DNA of 6,862 bases from Rhodoferax sp. (GTDB lineage: Bacteria > Pseudomonadota > Gammaproteobacteria > Burkholderiales > Burkholderiaceae_C). The notes beneath the pieces were generated by a model. It made no database searches and was not told where the DNA came from. It saw only the letters and a program-made list of their open reading frames with translations. Shown here piece after piece: positions 1 to 4,383 of the stretch (its first letter is position 1; each line of letters starts with the position of its first letter). The stretch covers positions 1 to 6,862 of the forward strand of contig JAURGS010000134.1 of the NCBI GenBank assembly GCA_030833685.1. The letters are read 5' to 3'. The position numbers were made by a program, and so were the translations under genes.

Positions 1-295
1 GTTTCGCGCGACGAACGTCACCACGGCGCTTGACCTCAATGCTGGCAATCAGCGGGCTATACGTCTGGAACGTACGCTCCACACCCTCGCCGCTGGAGAT
101 TTTCCGCACGGTGAACCCGCTGTTAAGACCGCGGTTGCGTTTAGCGATCACGACACCCTCGTACGCCTGCAGACGCTTACGGGTTCCTTCGACAACCTTC
201 ACGCTCACCACGACGGTGTCACCAGGGCTGAAATCGGGGATCGACTTGTTCAGCCGGGCGATTTCTTCCTGCTCAAGAGTTTGAATCAGATTCAT
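1..295 (-). CDS. rplS: 50S ribosomal protein L19, C-terminus cut by window edge
   Basis: L19 is a large-subunit ribosomal protein located near the interface with the 30S subunit. The 98 visible residues start MNLIQTLEQE and carry the family core: FSPGDTVVVSVKVVEGTRKR at about 22-41, AYEGVVIAKRNRGLNSGFTV at 44-63, RKISSGEGVERTF at 64-76, and RRGDVRRAK at the cut edge. L19 proteins usually run to about 115-130 residues, so only the basic C-terminal tail is missing. The ATG at 293-295 is well supported, with an AAGGTG Shine-Dalgarno site five bases upstream. It is the last visible gene of the rpsP-rimM-trmD-rplS operon and is separated from trmD by 102 bases, a much longer gap than the other junctions, so it may have its own regulation. 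Identification is very secure. Confidence 0.97.
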   Translation of the reverse strand, partial: MNLIQTLEQEEIARLNKSIPDFSPGDTVVVSVKVVEGTRKRLQAYEGVVIAKRNRGLNSGFTVRKISSGEGVERTFQTYSPLIASIEVKRRGDVRRAK

Positions 296-300
296 GTTTT

Positions 301-306
301 CACCTT
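301..306 (-). promoter_or_regulatory. Strong ribosome binding site of rplS
   Basis: The minus strand reads AAGGTG and then five bases (AAAAC) before the rplS ATG. This is one of the clearest Shine-Dalgarno sites in the window. It contrasts with the missing or weak sites of rimM and trmD upstream in the same operon. Confidence 0.75.
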
Positions 307-313
307 TTAAGAT

Positions 314-368
314 CATGCGAGCACCAGCAGCACCATCGCTGCATGCACAAGTCTTTAGCGGCTTGTGC
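314..368 (-). promoter_or_regulatory. Stem-loops in the trmD-rplS spacer (rplS leader)
   Basis: Two adjacent inverted repeats fill most of the spacer. The first pairs GCACAAG (345-351) with CTTGTGC (362-368), seven perfect base pairs around a ten-base loop. The second pairs CATGC plus AGC (314-322, one bulged G at 319) with GCTGCATG (338-345). A shorter competing stem, GCAGC 327-331 with GCTGC 338-342, uses the same bases and excludes the second. Neither is followed by a U-run, so these are not classical terminators. They could insulate rplS from trmD, stabilise the processed mRNA or control L19 translation. The pairings are seen in the sequence; the function is inference. Confidence 0.4.
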
Positions 369-396
369 GGCCTCGTAGAGGATCGGATAGCCTGCC

Positions 397-402
397 ATTA
401 TA
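397..402 (-). promoter_or_regulatory. Possible -10 box of an internal promoter for rplS
   Basis: A perfect TATAAT on the minus strand overlaps the TAA stop of trmD, about 100 bases before the rplS start. Its context GCTATAATG is identical over nine bases to the -10 region ahead of rpsP. No convincing -35 box is seen 16-18 bases upstream, so this is only a candidate. An internal promoter here would let L19 be made independently of RimM and TrmD. Confidence 0.3.
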
Positions 403-1141
403 GCTGAGCAAGAAATTCTTCATCCTGCTCAGACAGAAGACCACGACTGCGAGCGGACTCGATCAGGTCAGGGCGACGACACGCGGTCTGCAGCAAGCGT
501 TGCTGCCGACGCCAGCGCTCAATTCGCTCATGGTGTCCAGATAGCAGCACCTCGGGCACGGTCTGACCGCGCCAAAGCTCAGGACGGGTGTAATGGGGAC
601 AGTCCAGCAAGCCGTCAAGGCCTTGGGCGAAGCTGTCTAGGACACTGCTGTCCTGGTCATTGAGCACGCCTGGCTGCACACGCGCAATAGCGTCCAAAAA
701 AGCCATCGCCGGCAATTCACCGCCAGAGACCACGAAATCTCCCAGGCTGATTTCATGGGTGACCACTTGGTTGATGAACCGCTGATCGACGCCCTCGTAG
801 CGGCCACAAATCAAAACCGCGCCATCGCTTTGCGCCCAGTGGTCCACTACGGACTGATTCATGCTGCGGCCAATGGGCGAAAACAAAATCACTGGCGTAT
901 CCGAGCCTCTTTGGGTCAGTACCGAAGTAACGCAGTCGTACAGGGGCTGAGCCATCATCACCATACCAGGGCCACCGCCAAACGTCCTGTCATCGACCCG
1001 TCGGTACTGCCCACGGGCAAAGTCACGGGGGTTGCTCAGGCGCACGTCTACCTGGGCTGATTCGTAGGCTCGGCGGGTCACGCCTACCTTGAAAAAGCTG
1101 GAAAACAGCTCCGGGAACAGGGTGATCAGGTCAAAGCGCAT
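398..1141 (-). CDS. trmD: tRNA (guanine37-N1)-methyltransferase TrmD
   Basis: TrmD uses S-adenosylmethionine to methylate N1 of G37, next to the anticodon, in tRNAs with G at position 36, which prevents +1 frameshifting. It is a SPOUT-class trefoil-knot enzyme acting as a dimer. The 247 residues match full length. Visible motifs are FGGGPGM at 54-60, GRYEGVDQR at 113-121, SLGDFVVSGGELPAM at 132-146 (knot and SAM site), the likely catalytic Asp169 in VLDSF, and LLDCPHYTRPELWRG at 178-192. A short insert (LDG) before LLDCPHY, relative to the E. coli enzyme, is as I recall usual in betaproteobacteria. I chose the ATG at 1139-1141, giving MRFDLITLFPELF, the standard N-terminus. An in-frame TTG three codons upstream (1148-1150) is possible but less likely. 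The rimM stop lies ten bases before the start. The Shine-Dalgarno signal is weak, with only a GAG nine bases before the ATG. Confidence 0.97.
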   Translation of the reverse strand: MRFDLITLFPELFSSFFKVGVTRRAYESAQVDVRLSNPRDFARGQYRRVDDRTFGGGPGMVMMAQPLYDCVTSVLTQRGSDTPVILFSPIGRSMNQSVVDHWAQSDGAVLICGRYEGVDQRFINQVVTHEISLGDFVVSGGELPAMAFLDAIARVQPGVLNDQDSSVLDSFAQGLDGLLDCPHYTRPELWRGQTVPEVLLSGHHERIERWRRQQRLLQTACRRPDLIESARSRGLLSEQDEEFLAQL

Positions 1142-1151
1142 GACCGCCAAC

Positions 1152-1715
1152 TCAATAGTCGCTCTGCCAGTCCACCAAGATTTGCTTGGCGCTCAGGTCA
1201 ACATTGTCAACATAGGCTGCGACAAACGGGATCAGCCGCTCTGCGGGTGGATCTGAGGAATCGTCTGTGATCACCAGTACGCTTTGCACGCCGGTGGACA
1301 TCAAATCTCGGACAACACCCAGCGCCCGCCCCTCACGATTGACCACCCCAAGACCAATCAGGTCAACCCAGTAATACTCGTCTTCTAGGGTGCTTGGGAA
1401 ACTTGAGCGGGCGATAAAAATCCTGGCGCCGCGCAAACGCTCAGCGCAGTCACGATCCGCACAATCGGCTGCGTGGGCAACGACCGTACCACTGTGGGGT
1501 TTGGCCTGACGTATGCGCAGACAGGCCACGCCATCAAAGGTTTTTGCACCCTTCTCGGGTGGCAGAACATACCAACGTTTGGATGAAAACAGGGCCTGTG
1601 GGTCGGCGTTAAATGCCATCACCTTGAACCAGCCCTGAATACCCCATGCTTCCGTGATGCGCCCAACCTCGACAGCGTCGGCTGGCAAGTCGGCCGGATC
1701 AAGGCCGGGAAGCAT
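1152..1715 (-). CDS. rimM: 16S rRNA-processing / 30S maturation factor RimM
   Basis: RimM binds ribosomal protein S19 in the 30S head and helps late assembly and processing of 16S rRNA. The 187 residues fit the usual size. The N-terminal RimM beta-barrel begins at VEVGRITEAWGIQGWFKV (15-32). The C-terminal PRC-barrel starts near EDEYYWVDLIGLGVVN (111-126), with the hallmark YYW triplet, and closes with RLIPFVAAYVDNVDL (160-174) and ILVDW (179-183). The ATG at 1713-1715 is the only plausible start: four codons upstream in the same frame is the rpsP stop. There is no recognisable Shine-Dalgarno sequence in the 12 bases between the rpsP stop and this ATG, so translation probably depends on ribosomes finishing rpsP. 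That agrees with the low RimM output known for this operon in E. coli. Confidence 0.96.
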   Translation of the reverse strand: MLPGLDPADLPADAVEVGRITEAWGIQGWFKVMAFNADPQALFSSKRWYVLPPEKGAKTFDGVACLRIRQAKPHSGTVVAHAADCADRDCAERLRGARIFIARSSFPSTLEDEYYWVDLIGLGVVNREGRALGVVRDLMSTGVQSVLVITDDSSDPPAERLIPFVAAYVDNVDLSAKQILVDWQSDY

Positions 1716-1727
1716 GGGCGCGCAGAA

Positions 1728-1979
1728 TCAAGCGGCTTTTTGCGCGGCCTGGTTGACCAGGCGCTCGACGGTAGGAGACGCTTGGGCGCCAACGCCTCTC
1801 CAATAAGTGAGGCGATCCATCGCAATGCGAATGGACTCTTCATTGGCTGTTGCAATCGGGTTGTAAAACCCAATACGCTCAATGAAGCGGCCATCGCGAC
1901 GGGCGCGTTTGTCCGCAACAACGATATTAAAAAAAGGACGGGCTTTGGCTCCGCCGCGAGCGAGTCGAATGACGACCAT
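1728..1979 (-). CDS. rpsP: 30S ribosomal protein S16
   Basis: S16 is a small-subunit protein that binds 16S rRNA and is needed for 30S assembly. The 83-residue product has the complete family signature: MVVIRLARGGAKARPFFNIV at 1-20, VADKRARRDGRFIERIGFYNP at 21-41, and RLTYWRGVGAQASPTVERLV at 56-75. Length is normal. The ATG at 1977-1979 follows an AAGGA Shine-Dalgarno site at six bases. It is the first gene of the rpsP-rimM-trmD-rplS operon, with a promoter and a leader of roughly 95 bases upstream. Its TGA stop is in the same reading frame as rimM, with four codons between. Confidence 0.98.
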   Translation of the reverse strand: MVVIRLARGGAKARPFFNIVVADKRARRDGRFIERIGFYNPIATANEESIRIAMDRLTYWRGVGAQASPTVERLVNQAAQKAA

Positions 1980-1985
1980 GATTTA

Positions 1986-1990
1986 TCCTT
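1986..1990 (-). promoter_or_regulatory. Ribosome binding site of rpsP
   Basis: AAGGA on the minus strand lies six bases before the rpsP ATG, within AAAGGATAAATC. It confirms the start. It sits seven bases downstream of a perfect seven-pair hairpin, so access by the ribosome could be influenced by leader folding. Confidence 0.75.
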
Positions 1991-1996
1991 TGGGTG

Positions 1997-2012
1997 GTGG
2001 CAAACTTGCCAC
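1997..2012 (-). promoter_or_regulatory. Hairpin in the rpsP leader, just before the ribosome binding site
   Basis: The 16 bases form a perfect inverted repeat, GTGGCAA and TTGCCAC around two bases (in practice a six-pair stem with a four-base loop). In the transcript the hairpin is preceded by a U-rich stretch and followed by the AAGGA site of rpsP. It is too close to the gene to be a terminator and has no following U-run. Possible roles are control of rpsP translation or protection of the 5' end. No homologous leader motif is recognised. Confidence 0.4.
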
Positions 2013-2040
2013 AAAAAACCTGATCCAACGTTTGAGACAC

Positions 2041-2066
2041 GCGACATGACCACCCGGTCAGCGACA
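2041..2066. promoter_or_regulatory. Inverted repeat flanked by GCGACA direct repeats
   Basis: TGACC (2047-2051) and GGTCA (2056-2060) form an inverted repeat around ACCC. The element is bracketed by two copies of GCGACA (2041-2046 and 2061-2066). It lies in the divergent region between rpsP and the GNAT gene, just downstream of the predicted rpsP transcription start. It could be a DNA operator or a leader hairpin. The symmetry is short and could be chance. Confidence 0.25.
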
Positions 2067-2082
2067 CGCCAGACAGCCCGAC

Positions 2083-2109
2083 ATTATAGCGACTAGGACC
2101 TCATGCCAA
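2083..2109 (-). promoter_or_regulatory. Sigma-70-type promoter of the rpsP operon
   Basis: On the minus strand a perfect -10 box TATAAT (2083-2088) is preceded by TTGGCA (2104-2109), a four-of-six match to the -35 consensus, with a 15-base spacer that is shorter than the usual 16-18. Transcription would start near 2076, leaving a leader of about 95 bases before rpsP. The -35 element overlaps the start codon of the divergent GNAT gene. The -10 call is strong; the exact -35 is less certain. Confidence 0.6.
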
Positions 2110-2639
2110 CCATCCGCCCCAGCCAAGACAAAGATCTACCGCAGATCACGGCCATTTATGCACACCACGTGAACCACGGAACCGGAACATTTGAGATCAC
2201 CCCCCCTAGCTTGGCCGACATGTCGGCGCGCCGGCAAGACGTTATTGGCAAAGGCCTTCCCTATCTGGTCTTGGCTGAAGGCGACCGTGTTCTCGGTTTT
2301 GCCTACTGCAACTGGTTTAAGCCCAGGCCCGCCTACCGATTTTCTGCGGAGGACTCGATTTACCTGCACGCCGACATCATCAATCAAGGCATGGGATCGC
2401 ACTTGCTGGCAGAACTCTGCGCTCAGTCCGAACGCGCTGGCATCCGCACGCTAATTGCCGTGATCGGCGACTCGGGCAACCGCGGCTCGGTGAGACTTCA
2501 TGAACGCTTGGGCTTTCACCACGTTGGCCTGCTACACGCCTGCGGTTGGAAATTTGACCGTTGGCTCGACGTGGTGCTGATGGAAAAAGCACTGGGAGCA
2601 GGCAACACCCGCCCACCGTCAGCGCCCGCAAAACCCTAG
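2103..2639 (+). CDS. GNAT N-acetyltransferase, phosphinothricin / methionine-sulfoximine type
   Basis: This is a GNAT-fold enzyme that transfers the acetyl group of acetyl-CoA to an amine. It resembles the PAT/YncA (MddA) group, which acetylates phosphinothricin, methionine sulfoximine or methionine sulfone. The 178 residues cover the whole fold: IRPSQDKDLPQITAIYAHHV at 4-23, LGFAYCNWFKPRPAYRF at 64-80, IYLHADIINQGMGSHLLAEL at 86-105 (acetyl-CoA loop), VIGDSGNRGSVRLHERLGF at 120-138, and GWKFDRWLDVVLMEKAL at 148-164. The final 14 residues, rich in Pro and Ala, lie beyond the usual end. Aligned on G96-x-G98, the usual Arg/Gln of the loop is Ile93. The ATG has AGGA four bases upstream. It stands alone on the plus strand, divergent from rpsP, and its stop overlaps that of the phosphate permease. 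The natural substrate cannot be fixed from sequence. Confidence 0.88.
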   Translation: MPTIRPSQDKDLPQITAIYAHHVNHGTGTFEITPPSLADMSARRQDVIGKGLPYLVLAEGDRVLGFAYCNWFKPRPAYRFSAEDSIYLHADIINQGMGSHLLAELCAQSERAGIRTLIAVIGDSGNRGSVRLHERLGFHHVGLLHACGWKFDRWLDVVLMEKALGAGNTRPPSAPAKP

Positions 2640-3646
2640 AAAGCCAGCCGAACCAAGGTATAGGCCAAAGCCGCGACGATAGCCGTGGCAGGAATGGTCA
2701 GTACCCAGGCCCAAACGATGTTGCCGGCCACGCCCCAACGCACTGCGCTGGCGCGCTCGACCGATCCGACGCCAACGATGGCGCCCGTGATGGTGTGGGT
2801 GGTTGAGACGGGTATGCCAAAAGTGGTGGCCAGAAACAAGGTTATCGCACCGCCCGTCTCGGCGCAAAAGCCACCAACCGGCTTGAGCTTGGTGATTTTC
2901 ATGCCCATGGTCTTGACGATGCGCCAACCGCCCATCAAAGTGCCAAGACCAATCGTCAGGTAGCAAGCGACGATCACCCAGACCGGTGGCGACGCCGCGC
3001 TGGCCTGTTGGTAACCCGTGGCAATCAGCAACATCCAGATGATGCCGATGGTCTTTTGCGAGTCGTTGCCACCATGGCCAAGGCTGTAGGCCCCCGCAGA
3101 AACCAGTTGCAGACGGCGAAACCATTTGTCCACTTTGGCAGGACGCGCTCGCTTGAACACCCAGGCCACCCCTACCAAAATCAGCGAGCCAAGCAAGAAC
3201 CCCATCACTGGCGAGATAACGATGAAAACCAGGGTCTTGATCACACCCTTGGCCACCAGAGCGCCTGGGCCAGCCTTGGCGATCGTTGCCCCCACAATGC
3301 CGCCGATCAATGCATGGGATGAACTGCTCGGGATGCCGTAGTACCACGTAGCCCAGTTCCAGAAGATGGCGCCAAAAAGCGCCCCGAACACCACATAGGT
3401 GTCAACCAAGCCAGGCAAAACAATACCCTTGCCCACGGTGGCCGCCACGCTGAGGTGGAAAACAAAAATCGCCGCAACATTAAAAAACGCTGCAAATACC
3501 ACGGCCTGCCCAGGTCTGAGTACACCAGTCGAGACGATAGTCGCTATCGAATTGGCCGCATCATGAAAGCCATTCATGAAGTCGAAAACCAGTGCCAAGA
3601 GCACCAGAACGACTACAGCGGCGAGAGCGGTTTGTACGGGTTCCAT
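2636..3646 (-). CDS. pit: PiT-family inorganic phosphate permease
   Basis: This is a low-affinity inner-membrane phosphate transporter that imports metal-phosphate or phosphate coupled to the ion gradient. The 336 residues show the duplicated PiT fold. The first signature is FDFMNGFHDAANSIAT (21-36) and the second SLGHGGNDSQKTIG (188-201); each half also has a re-entrant Ser/Thr-rich loop, GIPSSSSHALIGGIVGA (104-120) and GIPVSTTHTITGAIVGVGS (277-295). Hydrophobic stretches at about 5-22, 46-66, 84-102, 136-163, 222-238, 265-277 and 304-332 fit a roughly ten-helix protein. A basic loop near 164-179 is probably cytoplasmic. I chose the ATG at 3644-3646; an in-frame TTG at 3653-3655 directly follows the DUF47 stop. 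No strong Shine-Dalgarno site is seen, which suggests coupling to DUF47. The 3' end overlaps the GNAT gene by four bases (CTAG). Confidence 0.95.
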   Translation of the reverse strand: MEPVQTALAAVVVLVLLALVFDFMNGFHDAANSIATIVSTGVLRPGQAVVFAAFFNVAAIFVFHLSVAATVGKGIVLPGLVDTYVVFGALFGAIFWNWATWYYGIPSSSSHALIGGIVGATIAKAGPGALVAKGVIKTLVFIVISPVMGFLLGSLILVGVAWVFKRARPAKVDKWFRRLQLVSAGAYSLGHGGNDSQKTIGIIWMLLIATGYQQASAASPPVWVIVACYLTIGLGTLMGGWRIVKTMGMKITKLKPVGGFCAETGGAITLFLATTFGIPVSTTHTITGAIVGVGSVERASAVRWGVAGNIVWAWVLTIPATAIVAALAYTLVRLAF

Positions 3647-3655
3647 ACCCGGCAA

Positions 3656-4303
3656 TCAGGACATATCCAAGATCACGCCCTCGACCAAATTGGCCACATC
3701 CTCACACCGGTCGGTAATGTTCTCCAGCAACTCGTACATCGTCTTGAGCTTGATGACCTCGCGCACGTCTGGCTCTTGGCGAAACAAAATACTCATTGAC
3801 TTTCGCATAACCCGGTCAGCATCACCCTCAAGTTTGTCGATTTCCTCGCAGGTTTTCAGAGCCGCCTCAGCCGCCGCAGGGTCCCCCGCCTGGCCGAGGA
3901 GGCCCACTGCATTGCGCACCCGCTCACAACAACGCACGCTCAGGTTGGTGAGCACCAAAATCTCGTCAGTCATGTGGCGCACATCGTAGAGCGACATGGT
4001 CTCCGCGGTGTCCTGAATCAGGTCAGCCACATCATCCATGGTGTTGATCAGCCGATGAATCTGCTCCCGGTCAATCGGTGTGATGAAGGTCTTGTGGATC
4101 GCATGGTTCACAGCCAAAGTCACGCGGTCGGCGTCAGCCTCTGCATCATTGACCTCCTGGTGATACTTTTCACGCAGCTCGCGATCAGCGTAGTTTTGAA
4201 CCAGGTTGGAGAACGCATGTGCTGCCGTCACGATGTGTTCGGCATGCTCCTTCAACAGATCAAAGAACTGAGTGTCCCGCGGTAAGAATTTGCTGAAAAA
4301 CAC
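3656..4303 (-). CDS. DUF47 / PhoU-like protein partnered with the phosphate permease
   Basis: DUF47 proteins are cytoplasmic, all-helical relatives of PhoU that sit next to pit genes, as in the orfA-pit pair of Sinorhizobium, and are thought to modulate the permease. The 215 residues show an internal duplication: NDAEADADRV (52-61) and DKLEGDADRV (156-165) are matching acidic metal-binding-type motifs, and each half has a further acidic helix, INTMDDVADLIQDTAE (86-101) and YELLENITDRCEDVANLVEG (190-209). The N-terminus FFSKFLPRDTQFFDLLKEHA is typical. I chose the GTG at 4301-4303, because AGGAG lies five bases upstream and family members begin with the equivalent MFF. Longer in-frame starts back to a TTG at 4346-4348 would add an unrelated extension that runs through a hairpin. 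The gene is separated by 9 bases from pit, in the same frame, and follows acnB by 80 bases. Confidence 0.92.
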   Translation of the reverse strand: MFFSKFLPRDTQFFDLLKEHAEHIVTAAHAFSNLVQNYADRELREKYHQEVNDAEADADRVTLAVNHAIHKTFITPIDREQIHRLINTMDDVADLIQDTAETMSLYDVRHMTDEILVLTNLSVRCCERVRNAVGLLGQAGDPAAAEAALKTCEEIDKLEGDADRVMRKSMSILFRQEPDVREVIKLKTMYELLENITDRCEDVANLVEGVILDMS

Positions 4304-4308
4304 GCTCA

Positions 4309-4313
4309 CTCCT
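4309..4313 (-). promoter_or_regulatory. Ribosome binding site that fixes the DUF47 GTG start
   Basis: AGGAG on the minus strand lies five bases before the GTG at 4301-4303. A second in-frame GTG two codons earlier overlaps the site itself and so cannot use it. This settles the start at GTG TTT TTC despite the absence of an ATG nearby. Confidence 0.75.
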
Positions 4314-4332
4314 GCATCGTTCGACCAGTAAA

Positions 4333-4368
4333 CCGCCGTTGCCGGCAATCAAGCCACCGGCAACGCGG
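4333..4368 (-). terminator. Strong hairpin between acnB and the DUF47-pit genes
   Basis: CGTTGCCGG (4337-4345) pairs perfectly with CCGGCAACG (4357-4365) around an 11-base loop. Three further pairs (4333-4335 with 4366-4368) form if base 4336 is bulged, giving about twelve GC-rich pairs. In the acnB transcript the hairpin starts 15 bases after the stop codon and is followed by only three Us (UUUACU). It is therefore a weak match to a Rho-independent terminator, and could instead be a partial terminator or a 3'-end stabiliser. No clear promoter is visible between it and DUF47, so some read-through from acnB is plausible. Confidence 0.4.
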
Positions 4369-4383
4369 ATCCCTTGGGTGGGT

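Noticed and set aside
30..284. Plus-strand frame of 84 codons opposite rplS
   Set aside because: It is antisense to the L19 gene, with no domain and no ribosome binding site.
404..432. CTGAGCA/TGCTCAG hairpin at the end of trmD as a terminator
   Set aside because: The stem lies inside the last trmD codons, has a 15-base loop and is followed by UAUAAUGG rather than a U-run. It is mentioned only as part of the junction structure.
1619..2053. Minus-strand frame of 144 codons across rpsP and rimM
   Set aside because: It is out of frame with two certain genes, spans the rpsP leader and has no recognisable domain.
2619..3347. Minus-strand frame of 242 codons overlapping pit
   Set aside because: It is an alternative frame of the pit gene, with low-complexity His/Gly/Trp/Arg composition and no family resemblance, while the pit frame carries all PiT signatures.
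3656..4348. Longer DUF47 start at a TTG (4346-4348)
   Set aside because: The extra 15 residues have no family match, the TTG lies inside a strong hairpin, and the GTG at 4301-4303 has an AGGAG at good spacing and the expected FFSKFLP N-terminus.
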